From contig NZ_PABT01000023.1 in the NCBI RefSeq assembly GCF_002699205.1, positions 62,001-126,000 of the forward strand: DNA of 64,000 nt. Reading direction: 5' to 3'. The position numbers and the translations under genes were made by a program. This DNA comes from Allomuricauda sp. (GTDB lineage Bacteria; Bacteroidota; Bacteroidia; Flavobacteriales; Flavobacteriaceae). Below are positions 17,372 to 25,705 of the stretch, piece by piece; the first letter of the stretch is position 1, and each line of letters begins with the position of its first letter. The notes under the pieces were generated by a model. That model was not told the origin of the DNA, made no database searches, and worked only from the letters and a program-made list of their open reading frames with translations.

Positions 17372-18203
17372 TTTTTGCGGCTTTTTCTTTTTTGATTTCG
17401 CTTTTAACTACCATTTTGGAAATGAATATGCTCACTTGGTACAAAATAAGTACGGGTATACAAACAATAATTTGACTGGTTACATCCGGAGGTGTAATGA
17501 TTGCGGATAGAATCAAAATGATCACCAGGGCTATTTTTCTGTACTTTTTGAGAATTTCCGGGGTCACCAATCCTACCTTGGTCAAAAAGTAGATTATAAT
17601 AGGCAGTTCAAACATGATCCCGCAGGCAATTACCGAGGCTCTAACCGTTCCGATATAAGAGGCCAGGTCTATTTCGTTCAATACTTCCTTGCTGACTTGG
17701 TAAGATCCTAAAAAGTTGATGGATAATGGTGCAACTATGTAATATCCGAACAATACACCAAGGAAGAATAATCCCGAGGCCGTAATGATGAATCCCTTGG
17801 AATGCTTTCTTTCGTTTTCATAGAGCCCGGGACTGATAAATTTCCACAATTCCCATAGAATATAAGGAAACCCGAGGATTACACCTGCCCAGATCGAGGT
17901 CCATATATGGGCAGAGAACTGCCCGGCCATCAATCTACTCTGAATTGTAAATGGGATTTCGTCACCACAAAATTCCGAATCAACTCCAAACAACTTCCCG
18001 ATGTTGCAGAAAAACTGATAAGTTGGAAAGTCCATGTTCTTGGGGCCGAACAATATAGTGTCAAAAATAAAGCCCCGGAACACAAAGGCGACACAAGCTA
18101 TTATCACCACGGCCAAGGTGGATCTCACCAAGTGCCAGCGCAATTCTTCCAAATGGTCCAAAAAGGACATTTCATCCGGATTTTTTCTCTCTTTTTTAGC
18201 CAT
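17361..18203 (-). CDS. tatC: Twin-arginine translocase subunit TatC
   Basis: Membrane receptor of the Tat pathway that exports folded proteins. It has 280 residues and six membrane helices. The N-terminal MSFLDHLEELRWHLVRS, the FPYILWELWKFISPGLYENE loop and the TPPDVTSQ motif in the last loop are hallmark TatC sequences. Start and kdsD stop overlap by one base (TAATG). No tatA/tatB gene is adjacent. Confidence 0.97.
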   Translation of the reverse strand: MAKKERKNPDEMSFLDHLEELRWHLVRSTLAVVIIACVAFVFRGFIFDTILFGPKNMDFPTYQFFCNIGKLFGVDSEFCGDEIPFTIQSRLMAGQFSAHIWTSIWAGVILGFPYILWELWKFISPGLYENERKHSKGFIITASGLFFLGVLFGYYIVAPLSINFLGSYQVSKEVLNEIDLASYIGTVRASVIACGIMFELPIIIYFLTKVGLVTPEILKKYRKIALVIILILSAIITPPDVTSQIIVCIPVLILYQVSIFISKMVVKSEIKKEKAAKNGQ

Positions 18204-19168
18204 TATAGGATTCCCTCGTTTATAAGGTTATGGATATGGACCACTCCGGCATAGGTGTCGCCATCAAAGGCCAACAACTGGGATATGCTTTTTTCCTGTA
18301 ACAATTTCAGTGCCTTGATGGCCAAGGTGTCCACATCTATTGTTTTAGGGTTGGAAGTCATAATATCCCTTGCGGTAAGTCCACTTATATTATCGTATTT
18401 GCTCAACATTCTTCGAACATCACCATCCGTGACAATTCCGACCAATTTGCCCTTGTCCATTACTGCGGTGACACCCAACATTTTTTCGGATATTTCCACA
18501 ATCACATCCTTTACTTTCGTATTGACGTCCACTTGCGGTTTTTGATTGTTCACCACGATGTCGGCTACGCGCAAATATAATTTTTTCCCCAAAGCACCCC
18601 CTGGATGGTATTTGGCGAAATCGGAACTGCTGAAGCCTTTGAGTTCCAACAAACATATTGCAATGGCATCTCCCATGGACATTTGTGCGGATGTACTTGT
18701 TGTTGGTGCCAAATTATTGGGGCACGCTTCTTTTTCCACAAAAGTGTTCAGTACAAAATCGGCTTGTTTGGCCAATGCGGAATCCATGTTCCCCGTAATA
18801 CCTATAAGTTTATGGTTTCCCACTTTGATCAAGGGTAACAATGCCTTGATCTCTGGAGTGTTCCCACTCTGGGAGAGGAGGATGACCACGTCGTTTTGTT
18901 GAATAGTGCCCAGATCTCCATGAATGGCATCGGCAGCATGCATAAAAATGGCCGGGGTTCCTGTGGAGTTCAATGTCGCCACTATTTTGGAGGCAACTAT
19001 GGCACTCTTGCCTATTCCAGAAACGATGACTCTTCCGTCCGATTCTAAGATACACTGCACGGCATGTGCAAATTGGTCGTCTAACAGACCTATTAAATTG
19101 GCCACGGCCTTGCTCTCAATTTCGAGGGTCCGCTTCGCTATGGATAAAATTGACTTAATGTCGCTCAA
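18203..19168 (-). CDS. kdsD: D-arabinose-5-phosphate isomerase, KpsF/GutQ family
   Basis: Converts ribulose-5-phosphate to arabinose-5-phosphate, the first step towards Kdo of the LPS inner core. A SIS domain (about 35-175; VIVSGIGKSAIVASKI, LLSQSGNTPEIKALLPLIK, LAPTTSTSAQMSMGDAIA) is followed by two CBS domains (about 205-320). It is 321 residues. The start codon is TTG (19168-19166); no in-frame ATG is available upstream. It heads the minus-strand run kdsD-tatC-AhpD-like-lptB and is divergent from recQ. Confidence 0.94.
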   Translation of the reverse strand: MSDIKSILSIAKRTLEIESKAVANLIGLLDDQFAHAVQCILESDGRVIVSGIGKSAIVASKIVATLNSTGTPAIFMHAADAIHGDLGTIQQNDVVILLSQSGNTPEIKALLPLIKVGNHKLIGITGNMDSALAKQADFVLNTFVEKEACPNNLAPTTSTSAQMSMGDAIAICLLELKGFSSSDFAKYHPGGALGKKLYLRVADIVVNNQKPQVDVNTKVKDVIVEISEKMLGVTAVMDKGKLVGIVTDGDVRRMLSKYDNISGLTARDIMTSNPKTIDVDTLAIKALKLLQEKSISQLLAFDGDTYAGVVHIHNLINEGIL

Positions 19169-19225
19169 AGTAATTAACCGATTAACTGATTGTATTCCTA
19201 AAAGAATGTCTTATATTTAAGTTTA

Positions 19226-19233
19226 CAAAACTA
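19226..19233 (-). promoter_or_regulatory. Predicted -7 element of the kdsD operon
   Basis: TAGTTTTG on the minus strand matches TAnnTTTG; leader about 55 nt. No good TTG at the expected distance upstream. Confidence 0.45.
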
Positions 19234-19352
19234 ATCAAACTATCTTTTACAGACTATAATGGAAATAATAATAGATTCTTTTGGAATTGAACAGTTAAAA
19301 TAATAGTATCAACTACCTTTTAGGTTGCTTGTAATAAATTGAAAATGTGGAA

Positions 19353-21554
19353 ATGAGCCTAACAAACACTGATTTGCATTCCTCGCTCAAAAAATATTTT
19401 GGTTTCTCAAAATTTAAAGGACTTCAGGAAGAAGTAATTGAAAATGTACTTAACGATAAGGATACTTTTGTAATCATGCCAACAGGAGGGGGGAAATCCC
19501 TGTGCTACCAGTTGCCTGCACTTATGAAAGAAGGAACGGCAATTGTTGTTTCTCCTTTGATTGCCCTGATGAAGAACCAAGTGGATGCCATTAGGGGAAT
19601 ATCCGAGCAGCACGGTATTGCCCATGTATTGAACTCCTCATTGACGAAAACAGAGGTTAAACTGGTAAAAGAGGATATTACCAACGGTGTGACAAAATTG
19701 CTGTACGTAGCCCCGGAATCCCTGACCAAGGAGGAAAATGTAGAATTTTTAAGAAACGTGAAACTTTCCTTTGTTGCAGTGGACGAGGCCCACTGTATCT
19801 CGGAATGGGGCCATGACTTTAGACCTGAATACCGGAACCTCCGTGGAATCATAAATAGGTTGGGAGATGATATTCCAATAATTGGGCTTACCGCAACGGC
19901 CACGCCGAAGGTGCAGGAGGATATAATTAAAAATTTGGGCATGACGGACGCCAAAGTTTTCAAGGCATCGTTCAACAGGCCCAATTTATTTTATGAGGTA
20001 CGTCCAAAGACCAAGAATGTGGATGCCGATATTATCCGCTTTGTGAAACAAAATCAAGGTAAATCCGGGATTATCTATTGTTTGAGCAGAAAACGTGTGG
20101 AGGAATTGGCCCAAGTGCTACAGGTAAATGGAATCAGTGCCGTGCCTTACCATGCTGGCTTCGATGCCAAGACACGCTCCAAATATCAAGATATGTTCTT
20201 GATGGAGGAAGTGGACGTTGTTGTTGCCACGATCGCTTTTGGTATGGGGATAGATAAACCGGACGTGCGTTTTGTGATCCATCACGATATCCCTAAAAGT
20301 ATAGAAAGTTATTATCAAGAAACCGGTCGCGCAGGCAGGGATGGGGGTGAAGGACATTGTTTGGCCTATTACGCCTATAAAGATGTGGAGAAGCTAGAAA
20401 AATTCATGTCGGGAAAACCTGTAGCGGAACAAGAGATCGGAAATGCCCTCTTACAGGAAATTGTGGCCTATGCCGAGACATCCATATCCCGTAGAAAGTT
20501 TATACTGCACTACTTTGGGGAAGAATTCGACGAGGTGAACGGTGAAGGTGCCGATATGGACGATAATTCCAGAAACCCAAAACCCAAAGAAGAAGCCAAA
20601 GAACAAGTGGTCAAACTGCTGAGTGTGGTAAGGGATACCAACGAAAAGTTCAAAACCAAAGAAATTGTACGGATTTTGGTAGGTCAGACCAATGCCATGA
20701 TATCTTCCCATAAAACCGATGAAAAACCCTTTTTTGGGATTGGAAAAGAAAAGGACAAGGCTTTTTGGATGGCTTTGACAAGGCAGGTCCTAGTTGCTGG
20801 ATTGTTAAAAAAGGAAATAGAGCAATACGGCATTCTTCACTTGACCGAAGCAGGAAAAAAATACCTTGAAAACCCTGAGTCGTTCATGATGACAAAGGAT
20901 CATGTGTACTCTAAAGATGATACAGGGAATATTGTTGTCCCCGAAAAATCCGGAGGAGCCGTTGCAGATGAAAATTTATTGAAATTGTTAAAAGATCTTC
21001 GGAAGAAAGAAGCACAAAAGAGGGGAGTTCCCCCTTTTGTTGTATTCCAAGATCCATCTTTGGAGGATATGTCCCTGAAATATCCGGTGACCATGGATGA
21101 ATTGCTCAATATTCAAGGGGTTGGTGAAGGAAAAGCCAAGAAATATGGAAAACCGTTCGTGGAAATGATTTCCAAATATGTGGAGGAAAATGATATTGTA
21201 AGACCCGATGACCTTGTGGTAAAAAGTACCGGAGCCAATTCTGGATTAAAGCTTTATGTGATACAAAGTGTGGACAGAAAATTGGCCTTGGATGATATTG
21301 CCTCAGCCAAAGGATTGGAACTTCCTGAACTGATTAAGGAAATGGAGCAAATCGTGTTCAGTGGTACAAAACTGAATATTGGTTACTGGATCGATGAAAT
21401 ATTGGATGATGACCAACAAGAGGAAATCCATGAGTACTTTTTGGAGGCGGACACCGATTCCATTTCTGCAGCCATTGACGAATTTGATGGTGATTACGAG
21501 GATGAGGAACTCCGCTTGTACCGTCTTAAGTTTATAAGTGAAGTGGCGAATTAA
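19353..21554 (+). CDS. recQ: ATP-dependent DNA helicase RecQ
   Basis: A 3'-5' DNA helicase for recombination and fork repair. Walker A PTGGGKS is at 43-49, DEAH at 144-147 in VDEAHCISEWGHDFRPEYR, and the C-terminal helicase motifs YHAGFDAKTR, ATIAFGMGIDKPDVRFVIHH and QETGRAGRDG are intact. A winged-helix RQC region, an HRDC domain (about 530-610) and an extra helical C-terminus complete 733 residues. The four cysteines of the usual RecQ zinc finger are replaced (ETSISRRK and EVNGEGADMDDNSRNPK instead of the C...CxxCxxC set). Start is ATG 19353 (a GTG lies two codons upstream). It ends in TTAA shared with the convergent gene. Confidence 0.96.
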   Translation: MSLTNTDLHSSLKKYFGFSKFKGLQEEVIENVLNDKDTFVIMPTGGGKSLCYQLPALMKEGTAIVVSPLIALMKNQVDAIRGISEQHGIAHVLNSSLTKTEVKLVKEDITNGVTKLLYVAPESLTKEENVEFLRNVKLSFVAVDEAHCISEWGHDFRPEYRNLRGIINRLGDDIPIIGLTATATPKVQEDIIKNLGMTDAKVFKASFNRPNLFYEVRPKTKNVDADIIRFVKQNQGKSGIIYCLSRKRVEELAQVLQVNGISAVPYHAGFDAKTRSKYQDMFLMEEVDVVVATIAFGMGIDKPDVRFVIHHDIPKSIESYYQETGRAGRDGGEGHCLAYYAYKDVEKLEKFMSGKPVAEQEIGNALLQEIVAYAETSISRRKFILHYFGEEFDEVNGEGADMDDNSRNPKPKEEAKEQVVKLLSVVRDTNEKFKTKEIVRILVGQTNAMISSHKTDEKPFFGIGKEKDKAFWMALTRQVLVAGLLKKEIEQYGILHLTEAGKKYLENPESFMMTKDHVYSKDDTGNIVVPEKSGGAVADENLLKLLKDLRKKEAQKRGVPPFVVFQDPSLEDMSLKYPVTMDELLNIQGVGEGKAKKYGKPFVEMISKYVEENDIVRPDDLVVKSTGANSGLKLYVIQSVDRKLALDDIASAKGLELPELIKEMEQIVFSGTKLNIGYWIDEILDDDQQEEIHEYFLEADTDSISAAIDEFDGDYEDEELRLYRLKFISEVAN

Positions 21555-21862
21555 TATTCGCCACTTAGTTCTCCTGTTGTGATCATGGCCACTATAAGGC
21601 CAAAATATAGAATGGTCAGTACCAAATAGATCAGTGCTAGGGCTAAACCTATATAGGATAGGATCTTCCCAGTCTTTACATTGCTGTAATCCGTATAATT
21701 TTCAGGGTTTTGTTGGTACAATTGGTTGGCGGTCTTGGCCTTGACCAATCCAATGATACTGAATATGGCCCCGAAAGGACCACAGCAAAACAAAGTGCCG
21801 ACAATGGAGAGTATCCCCATTGTCAACACGGTGCTTGCTCCTGGTAAGGGTTGTTGGCTCAT
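21551..21862 (-). CDS. CCC-motif membrane protein (DUF4190-like), copy 1
   Basis: A 103-residue protein with two or three membrane helices and the cysteine pair in FCCGPFGAIFSIIGLVKA. The loop LYQQNPENYTDYSNVKTGKI matches the corresponding loop of the next gene (TYAENPDLYKNYSTLKTVKI), so the two are paralogues. It lies 4 bp from copy 2. Function unknown. Its stop codon overlaps the recQ stop on the opposite strand. Confidence 0.75.
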   Translation of the reverse strand: MSQQPLPGASTVLTMGILSIVGTLFCCGPFGAIFSIIGLVKAKTANQLYQQNPENYTDYSNVKTGKILSYIGLALALIYLVLTILYFGLIVAMITTGELSGEY

Positions 21863-21866
21863 TATA

Positions 21867-22190
21867 TTATTGGTATTGTTCCATCATTTCATTTACTTTT
21901 TCCATATAGCCATCCCAGCCGCCCATTTGGTTGATGGACCATAACGTGTAAAATAAGTACAGAGCTCCGATGACCATACCAATAATGGCTAAAATTTTTA
22001 CGGTTTTTAGGGTGCTGTAATTTTTATACAAGTCTGGATTCTCAGCATATGTTTTTTCATCTTTTTTGATCAATAAAAAGGCAATTCCGCCCAGGACAAG
22101 ACCAGGTGCACCTCCAAAACAACAGCAGAGGAATGATAAAATGGCTAAAACAAGCGCGATGGTTACATTGGGAAGGTTTTTTTGTTCCAT
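21867..22190 (-). CDS. CCC-motif membrane protein (DUF4190-like), copy 2
   Basis: A 107-residue paralogue of the neighbour, with the fuller motif FLCCCFGGAPGLVLGGIAFL, a charged loop and a second helix (ILAIIGMVIGALYLFYTLW), then a polar tail. It forms a same-strand cluster with copy 1 (4 bp) and the DUF2752 gene (11 bp). Function unknown; the membrane-embedded cysteines could be redox-active, metal-binding or lipidated, and nothing here decides between these. Confidence 0.75.
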   Translation of the reverse strand: MEQKNLPNVTIALVLAILSFLCCCFGGAPGLVLGGIAFLLIKKDEKTYAENPDLYKNYSTLKTVKILAIIGMVIGALYLFYTLWSINQMGGWDGYMEKVNEMMEQYQ

Positions 22191-22201
22191 GGTTAAAATG
22201 T

Positions 22202-22483
22202 TTAGTTTATAAATTTGGTTATATAATTTATTAAAATTAGAGCAACGGTAGCTATTCCCAATATGATAATCAATCTTTGGTTGATATTTAAATTGAAAAC
22301 CTTGTTCCCAATGACCAATGCAAAAAGCGGGAGTATGGTATAAATAGCTGGATACATTTGAAACGCGGCCACAAACTCACCATGCAATAAAAGATGGAGA
22401 GCGCGCTGCATTCCACAGCCGGGACAATCAACGCCCAAAAGCTGTTTGTTGAGACAGGGCAGCATATAATCCTCTAAATTCAT
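22202..22483 (-). CDS. DUF2752 family membrane protein
   Basis: A 93-residue protein from the ATG at 22483: MNLEDYMLPCLNKQLLGVDC, then PGCGMQRALHLLLHGEF and two membrane helices. The CPGCGxxR(A) motif is the mark of DUF2752. The frame stays open further upstream, but the family start and the hydrophobic pattern favour this ATG. It is the first gene of the DUF2752/CCC/CCC cluster. Function unknown. Confidence 0.82.
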   Translation of the reverse strand: MNLEDYMLPCLNKQLLGVDCPGCGMQRALHLLLHGEFVAAFQMYPAIYTILPLFALVIGNKVFNLNINQRLIIILGIATVALILINYITKFIN

Positions 22484-22539
22484 TGTGTAAATGGCGGTTA
22501 TTAGGTACATCATAGTCTGTGATGACCGAAAAATACTAT

Positions 22540-22547
22540 TATTTTTG
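22540..22547 (+). promoter_or_regulatory. Predicted -7 element of the Smr-domain gene
   Basis: TATTTTTG matches TAnnTTTG, about 48 bp before the ATG at 22595. No clear -33 TTG. Confidence 0.4.
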
Positions 22548-22594
22548 TATTCGAGTTTAATTTTCACCGCATTTTTTATTGCAATAATTAAAAT

Positions 22595-23137
22595 ATGGGC
22601 AAATTTTCGATTGGAGATAGGGCTGAGGTTTTGGATGAAGCCATTTCTGGCACCATACAAAAAATACAGGGTGACGAAGTGGTTTTACTTACTGATGATG
22701 GTTTTCCGATGAATTATGCAATTGAAGACCTTGTAAAGATCGTAGGAGATATTTCCGTTACCAATTATGAGGTTGCCCAAGTGAAAAAACAAAAGGAGCT
22801 GTCCGCAAAAAGAAAAACTCCAGTGGTAAAGCCGAAAGAGCGGAATACTCCGCAAATGGAAGTGGACCTCCATATTCACCAATTGGTGAAATCCAGTAAG
22901 GGAATGAGCAATTACGATATGTTGAATATCCAATTGGACACTGCAAAGCGACAGTTGGATTTTGCCATGAGAAAACGGATACAGAAAGTAGTGTTCATCC
23001 ATGGTGTCGGTGAAGGTGTATTAAAGGAAGAACTTCGGTATCTTTTTAAAAGGTACGACAACCTAAAATATTATGATGCCGATTATCAAAAATACGGGCT
23101 AGGCGCTACCGAGGTGTATATTTATCAAAACACCTAG
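22595..23137 (+). CDS. Smr (MutS2 C-terminal-like) domain protein
   Basis: A 180-residue cytoplasmic protein. The N-terminal 55 residues form a small beta-rich domain (FSIGDRAEVLDEAISGTIQK), a basic linker follows, and the Smr domain occupies about 87-180: MEVDLHIHQL, VVFIHGVGEGVLKEELR and YGLGATEVYIYQ. The Smr signature DLH...HGxG is present, so nuclease or nucleic-acid binding activity is possible. The stop TAG overlaps the convergent lipoprotein stop (CTAG). Confidence 0.88.
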   Translation: MGKFSIGDRAEVLDEAISGTIQKIQGDEVVLLTDDGFPMNYAIEDLVKIVGDISVTNYEVAQVKKQKELSAKRKTPVVKPKERNTPQMEVDLHIHQLVKSSKGMSNYDMLNIQLDTAKRQLDFAMRKRIQKVVFIHGVGEGVLKEELRYLFKRYDNLKYYDADYQKYGLGATEVYIYQNT

Positions 23138-23658
23138 TCCGGAATGTCCGTGTAAACATCACCAAACTCACTGATGCTAAGGTTTGTGATGCGCTCGTCG
23201 TCTTCCGTCACAAAGGATATGCCGCTCAAGCTTATGGTATGGATAAACTGGGTGTCGTCGTCTGGGTCCACCATGGTTTCTATAATTACCAAGCCATCCT
23301 CTGCTTCTACCTCACTGATAACAACGGGTTCGGCAGGAGGAATATCATCACAGAAATAATCATCATCCACATCATCGGAGAAAATACGATACGTGACCTG
23401 CGATTGGCTGGGCACCGTACTTTCCGTAGTAACCGTTTCTCCTACGGTACCATTGTTTAGAACACCACTTTGAAGTACCAGAATGAGAGCTTCGCTATCA
23501 TTTATTTTGAACAGCAGGTTTTTGGAATCCGTTGCTGGTTCAGTACAGTAATCCAAAGATACACTATCAAAGTCAATGGTCTCAATTTCGAGATCACCAT
23601 CACTGCAAGAAAAGAGTAAGCCCCAACAACAAAGTACTAAAAGAATGAATTTTCTCAT
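23134..23658 (-). CDS. Acidic lipoprotein, unknown function
   Basis: A 174-residue protein with a lipoprotein signal (LLVLCCWGLLFSCSDGD; lipidated Cys18). The mature part is strongly acidic (DDVDDDYFCDDIPPAEP) and beta-rich, with an Ig-like look. A perfect -7 element lies so close to the ATG that the mRNA is predicted to be leaderless. Family not recognised. Its stop overlaps that of the Smr gene. Confidence 0.75.
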   Translation of the reverse strand: MRKFILLVLCCWGLLFSCSDGDLEIETIDFDSVSLDYCTEPATDSKNLLFKINDSEALILVLQSGVLNNGTVGETVTTESTVPSQSQVTYRIFSDDVDDDYFCDDIPPAEPVVISEVEAEDGLVIIETMVDPDDDTQFIHTISLSGISFVTEDDERITNLSISEFGDVYTDIPD

Positions 23659-23662
23659 GCAC

Positions 23663-23695
23663 CAAATTTAAGGTAATTACAATTTAATACCCCAA
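23663..23695 (-). promoter_or_regulatory. Promoter of the acidic lipoprotein gene (predicted leaderless)
   Basis: Minus strand: TTG (23695-23693), 22-bp spacer, TAAATTTG (23670-23663). The box ends four bases before the ATG at 23658, so transcription should start at or next to the start codon. Confidence 0.6.
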
Positions 23696-23735
23696 TTCCA
23701 AGGTGCAGTTTAAAAGAAATTAACTTTATTTCATG

Positions 23736-23743
23736 TATTTTTG
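23736..23743 (+). promoter_or_regulatory. Predicted -7 element of the cysteine desulfurase gene
   Basis: TATTTTTG matches TAnnTTTG; start near 23749, leader about 20 nt before the ATG at 23770. Confidence 0.5.
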
Positions 23744-23769
23744 CTCCTCTTTTAAAAGCAAACTCAACC

Positions 23770-24918
23770 ATGCAAAAAGTCTATCTGGACAATGCTGCTA
23801 CAACGCAGGTAAGGAAAGAAGTAATCGAGAGAATGCAAGAGGCACTGGCCCAACACTACGGTAACCCATCCTCGACCCATAGTTTTGGAAGGTCTGCCAA
23901 GACTGCTGTGGAGCAAGCCAGGAAAACCATCGCCAAGACCTTGAACGCCCAACCATCGGAGATAATTTTCACGTCGGGAGGGACCGAGGCCGACAACATG
24001 ATTTTGCGATGTGCCGTAAGGGATCTCGGGGTGGAGACCATTATTACTTCCAAAATAGAGCATCATGCCGTTCTTCACACCGTGGAGGAACTCGAAAAAG
24101 AATACAATATTGCTGTTTGGTATGTGGATTTGGATGAGTTTGGAAACCCAAAACTCGACCATTTGGAAAGCCTGCTTAAAAGGGACAATTCCAAAAAAAT
24201 GGTCAGTTTGATGCATGTGAACAACGAGATCGGTAATATTACAGATATTGCCGCCGTTGGTGGGCTTTGCAAACAAAATGATGCGCTTTTTCATTCCGAC
24301 ACGGTACAATCCATTGGGCATTACCCTTGGGATGTGCAAGCGGTTCCCGTTGATTTCATGACTGCCGCAGCGCATAAGTTCCATGGACCAAAAGGAGTCG
24401 GTTTTGCATTTATCCGTAAAAACTCAGGATTAAAACCATTGATTTTTGGTGGAGGTCAAGAGAGGGGATTTAGGGCAGGAACCGAGCCATTTCACAATAT
24501 TGTTGGGTTGGAAGAAGCTTTTGTAAAGGCTTATGAGCATTTGGAAGAAGAGACGAAAACAGTAAAGGAGCTCAAAAAGTATTTCTTGGATAAGATTGGC
24601 CAAGAAATCCCCGGAGCTATCTGTAATGGCCTTTCCGGTGACTTGGAAAAAAGCACTTATACGTTGACAAATGTACGCCTGCCATTGGATAAACAAAAAG
24701 GATTGATGCTTTTGTTCCATTTGGATATGAAGGGCATTGCTTGTTCCAAAGGTAGTGCATGCCAGTCCGGAAGTAATCAGGGGTCGCATGTGCTTTCCGA
24801 AATTTTATCGGAAGAAGAGTTGGACAAGCCCAGTTTGCGCTTTTCTTTTTCCATGTACAACACCAAGGAAGAGTTGGACTACACTGTTGAGGTCCTAAAA
24901 GAGTTTGTGAACAATTAA
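23770..24918 (+). CDS. Cysteine desulfurase, IscS/NifS family
   Basis: PLP enzyme that takes sulfur from cysteine for Fe-S clusters and thio-modification of tRNA. It begins MQKVYLDNAATTQV. The PLP lysine is K203 in AAAHKFHGPKG, and the persulfide cysteine is C331 in KGSACQSGS (C325 lies just before it). HSDTVQS (D177) stacks on PLP. Length 382 residues is normal for the class I IscS/NifS group. No iscU or suf genes are adjacent. Convergent with the next gene, sharing TTAA. Confidence 0.94.
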   Translation: MQKVYLDNAATTQVRKEVIERMQEALAQHYGNPSSTHSFGRSAKTAVEQARKTIAKTLNAQPSEIIFTSGGTEADNMILRCAVRDLGVETIITSKIEHHAVLHTVEELEKEYNIAVWYVDLDEFGNPKLDHLESLLKRDNSKKMVSLMHVNNEIGNITDIAAVGGLCKQNDALFHSDTVQSIGHYPWDVQAVPVDFMTAAAHKFHGPKGVGFAFIRKNSGLKPLIFGGGQERGFRAGTEPFHNIVGLEEAFVKAYEHLEEETKTVKELKKYFLDKIGQEIPGAICNGLSGDLEKSTYTLTNVRLPLDKQKGLMLLFHLDMKGIACSKGSACQSGSNQGSHVLSEILSEEELDKPSLRFSFSMYNTKEELDYTVEVLKEFVNN

Positions 24919-25568
24919 GGCTGGTTCCGATCTCTTCGTTTTTCTCTGTCGTAAGGAAATTTTCTTGATGCGGCCTTCATCATTTTATCGATAAGTTCGG
25001 TGGTGTTTTTTCCGGTTTTCTTGGAGATTTCGTTCTCGTACCTCCAAAGTAGTTTCCCTGTCTTGCCATCACTTATTTTAAGCCCGATCCTGCCATAGTT
25101 AGCATTCCCGCTAAAATAATCCAAGATGCTGAAATCCGTGGGCACACCTTCGGATAAGAGTATGTTTAAATTTAGGTTGCCACTGATGATTCCATCGACG
25201 TTCAATATTTTACACAATTCTTGAGTGGTAAAAGTGTCAATATTGTTGTAGTCTATATTGTTTTGGGCCAAAATGGCATTGGTGTTATTGATGTTCTGGA
25301 AATCGACGTTGAATTTCTTTCGTTTTTTTCTTTTGGAAAAATACATCTCCAGTGCGCTTTGAACAGCATAACCTTCCTTTTTTGCCAGTACCTTTAGTTC
25401 GTCCCTGTTGACGGCCTTTTTCAGTTCCAAATGTGCTATAAAAGGAACAATGGCCAACACCTTGTGCTTGTTCGTAAGTTCATCAAACCTAATGTTTTCA
25501 TAGATGTTCTTCTGGGCTGACACCATGGCCGTGGTCAAAAGAATAAAAACGAAGACAATTTTTTTCAT
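24915..25568 (-). CDS. Secreted protein of unknown function
   Basis: A 217-residue protein with a signal peptide (MKKIVFVFILLTTAMVSA). The mature protein begins near QKNIYENIRFDELTNKHKVL and contains ILNVDGIISGNLNLNILLSE and DGKTGKLLWRYENEISKKTG, a pattern seen in envelope proteins that resemble the GNA1162/CsgG-type nucleotide-free lipoprotein folds. That resemblance is only suggestive. It ends with a basic tail (YDREKRRDRNQP). No operon partner. Confidence 0.7.
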   Translation of the reverse strand: MKKIVFVFILLTTAMVSAQKNIYENIRFDELTNKHKVLAIVPFIAHLELKKAVNRDELKVLAKKEGYAVQSALEMYFSKRKKRKKFNVDFQNINNTNAILAQNNIDYNNIDTFTTQELCKILNVDGIISGNLNLNILLSEGVPTDFSILDYFSGNANYGRIGLKISDGKTGKLLWRYENEISKKTGKNTTELIDKMMKAASRKFPYDREKRRDRNQP

Positions 25569-25705
25569 TGATCAATTTTTAGTTCAACACCTCTGTTTTT
25601 TTTGTCTTTAGGTTATGAAAAAGTTGTGATTGATTTCCTTTTTGGGAATTGGTAAAAAACAAACAAGAAATAGGCCGAGTCCATTTTTCGTTTGCAAAAG
25701 TAAGC

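Noticed and set aside
23764-24384. 206-residue minus-strand frame opposite the cysteine desulfurase
   Set aside because: Shadow of a gene with intact PLP and Cys motifs.
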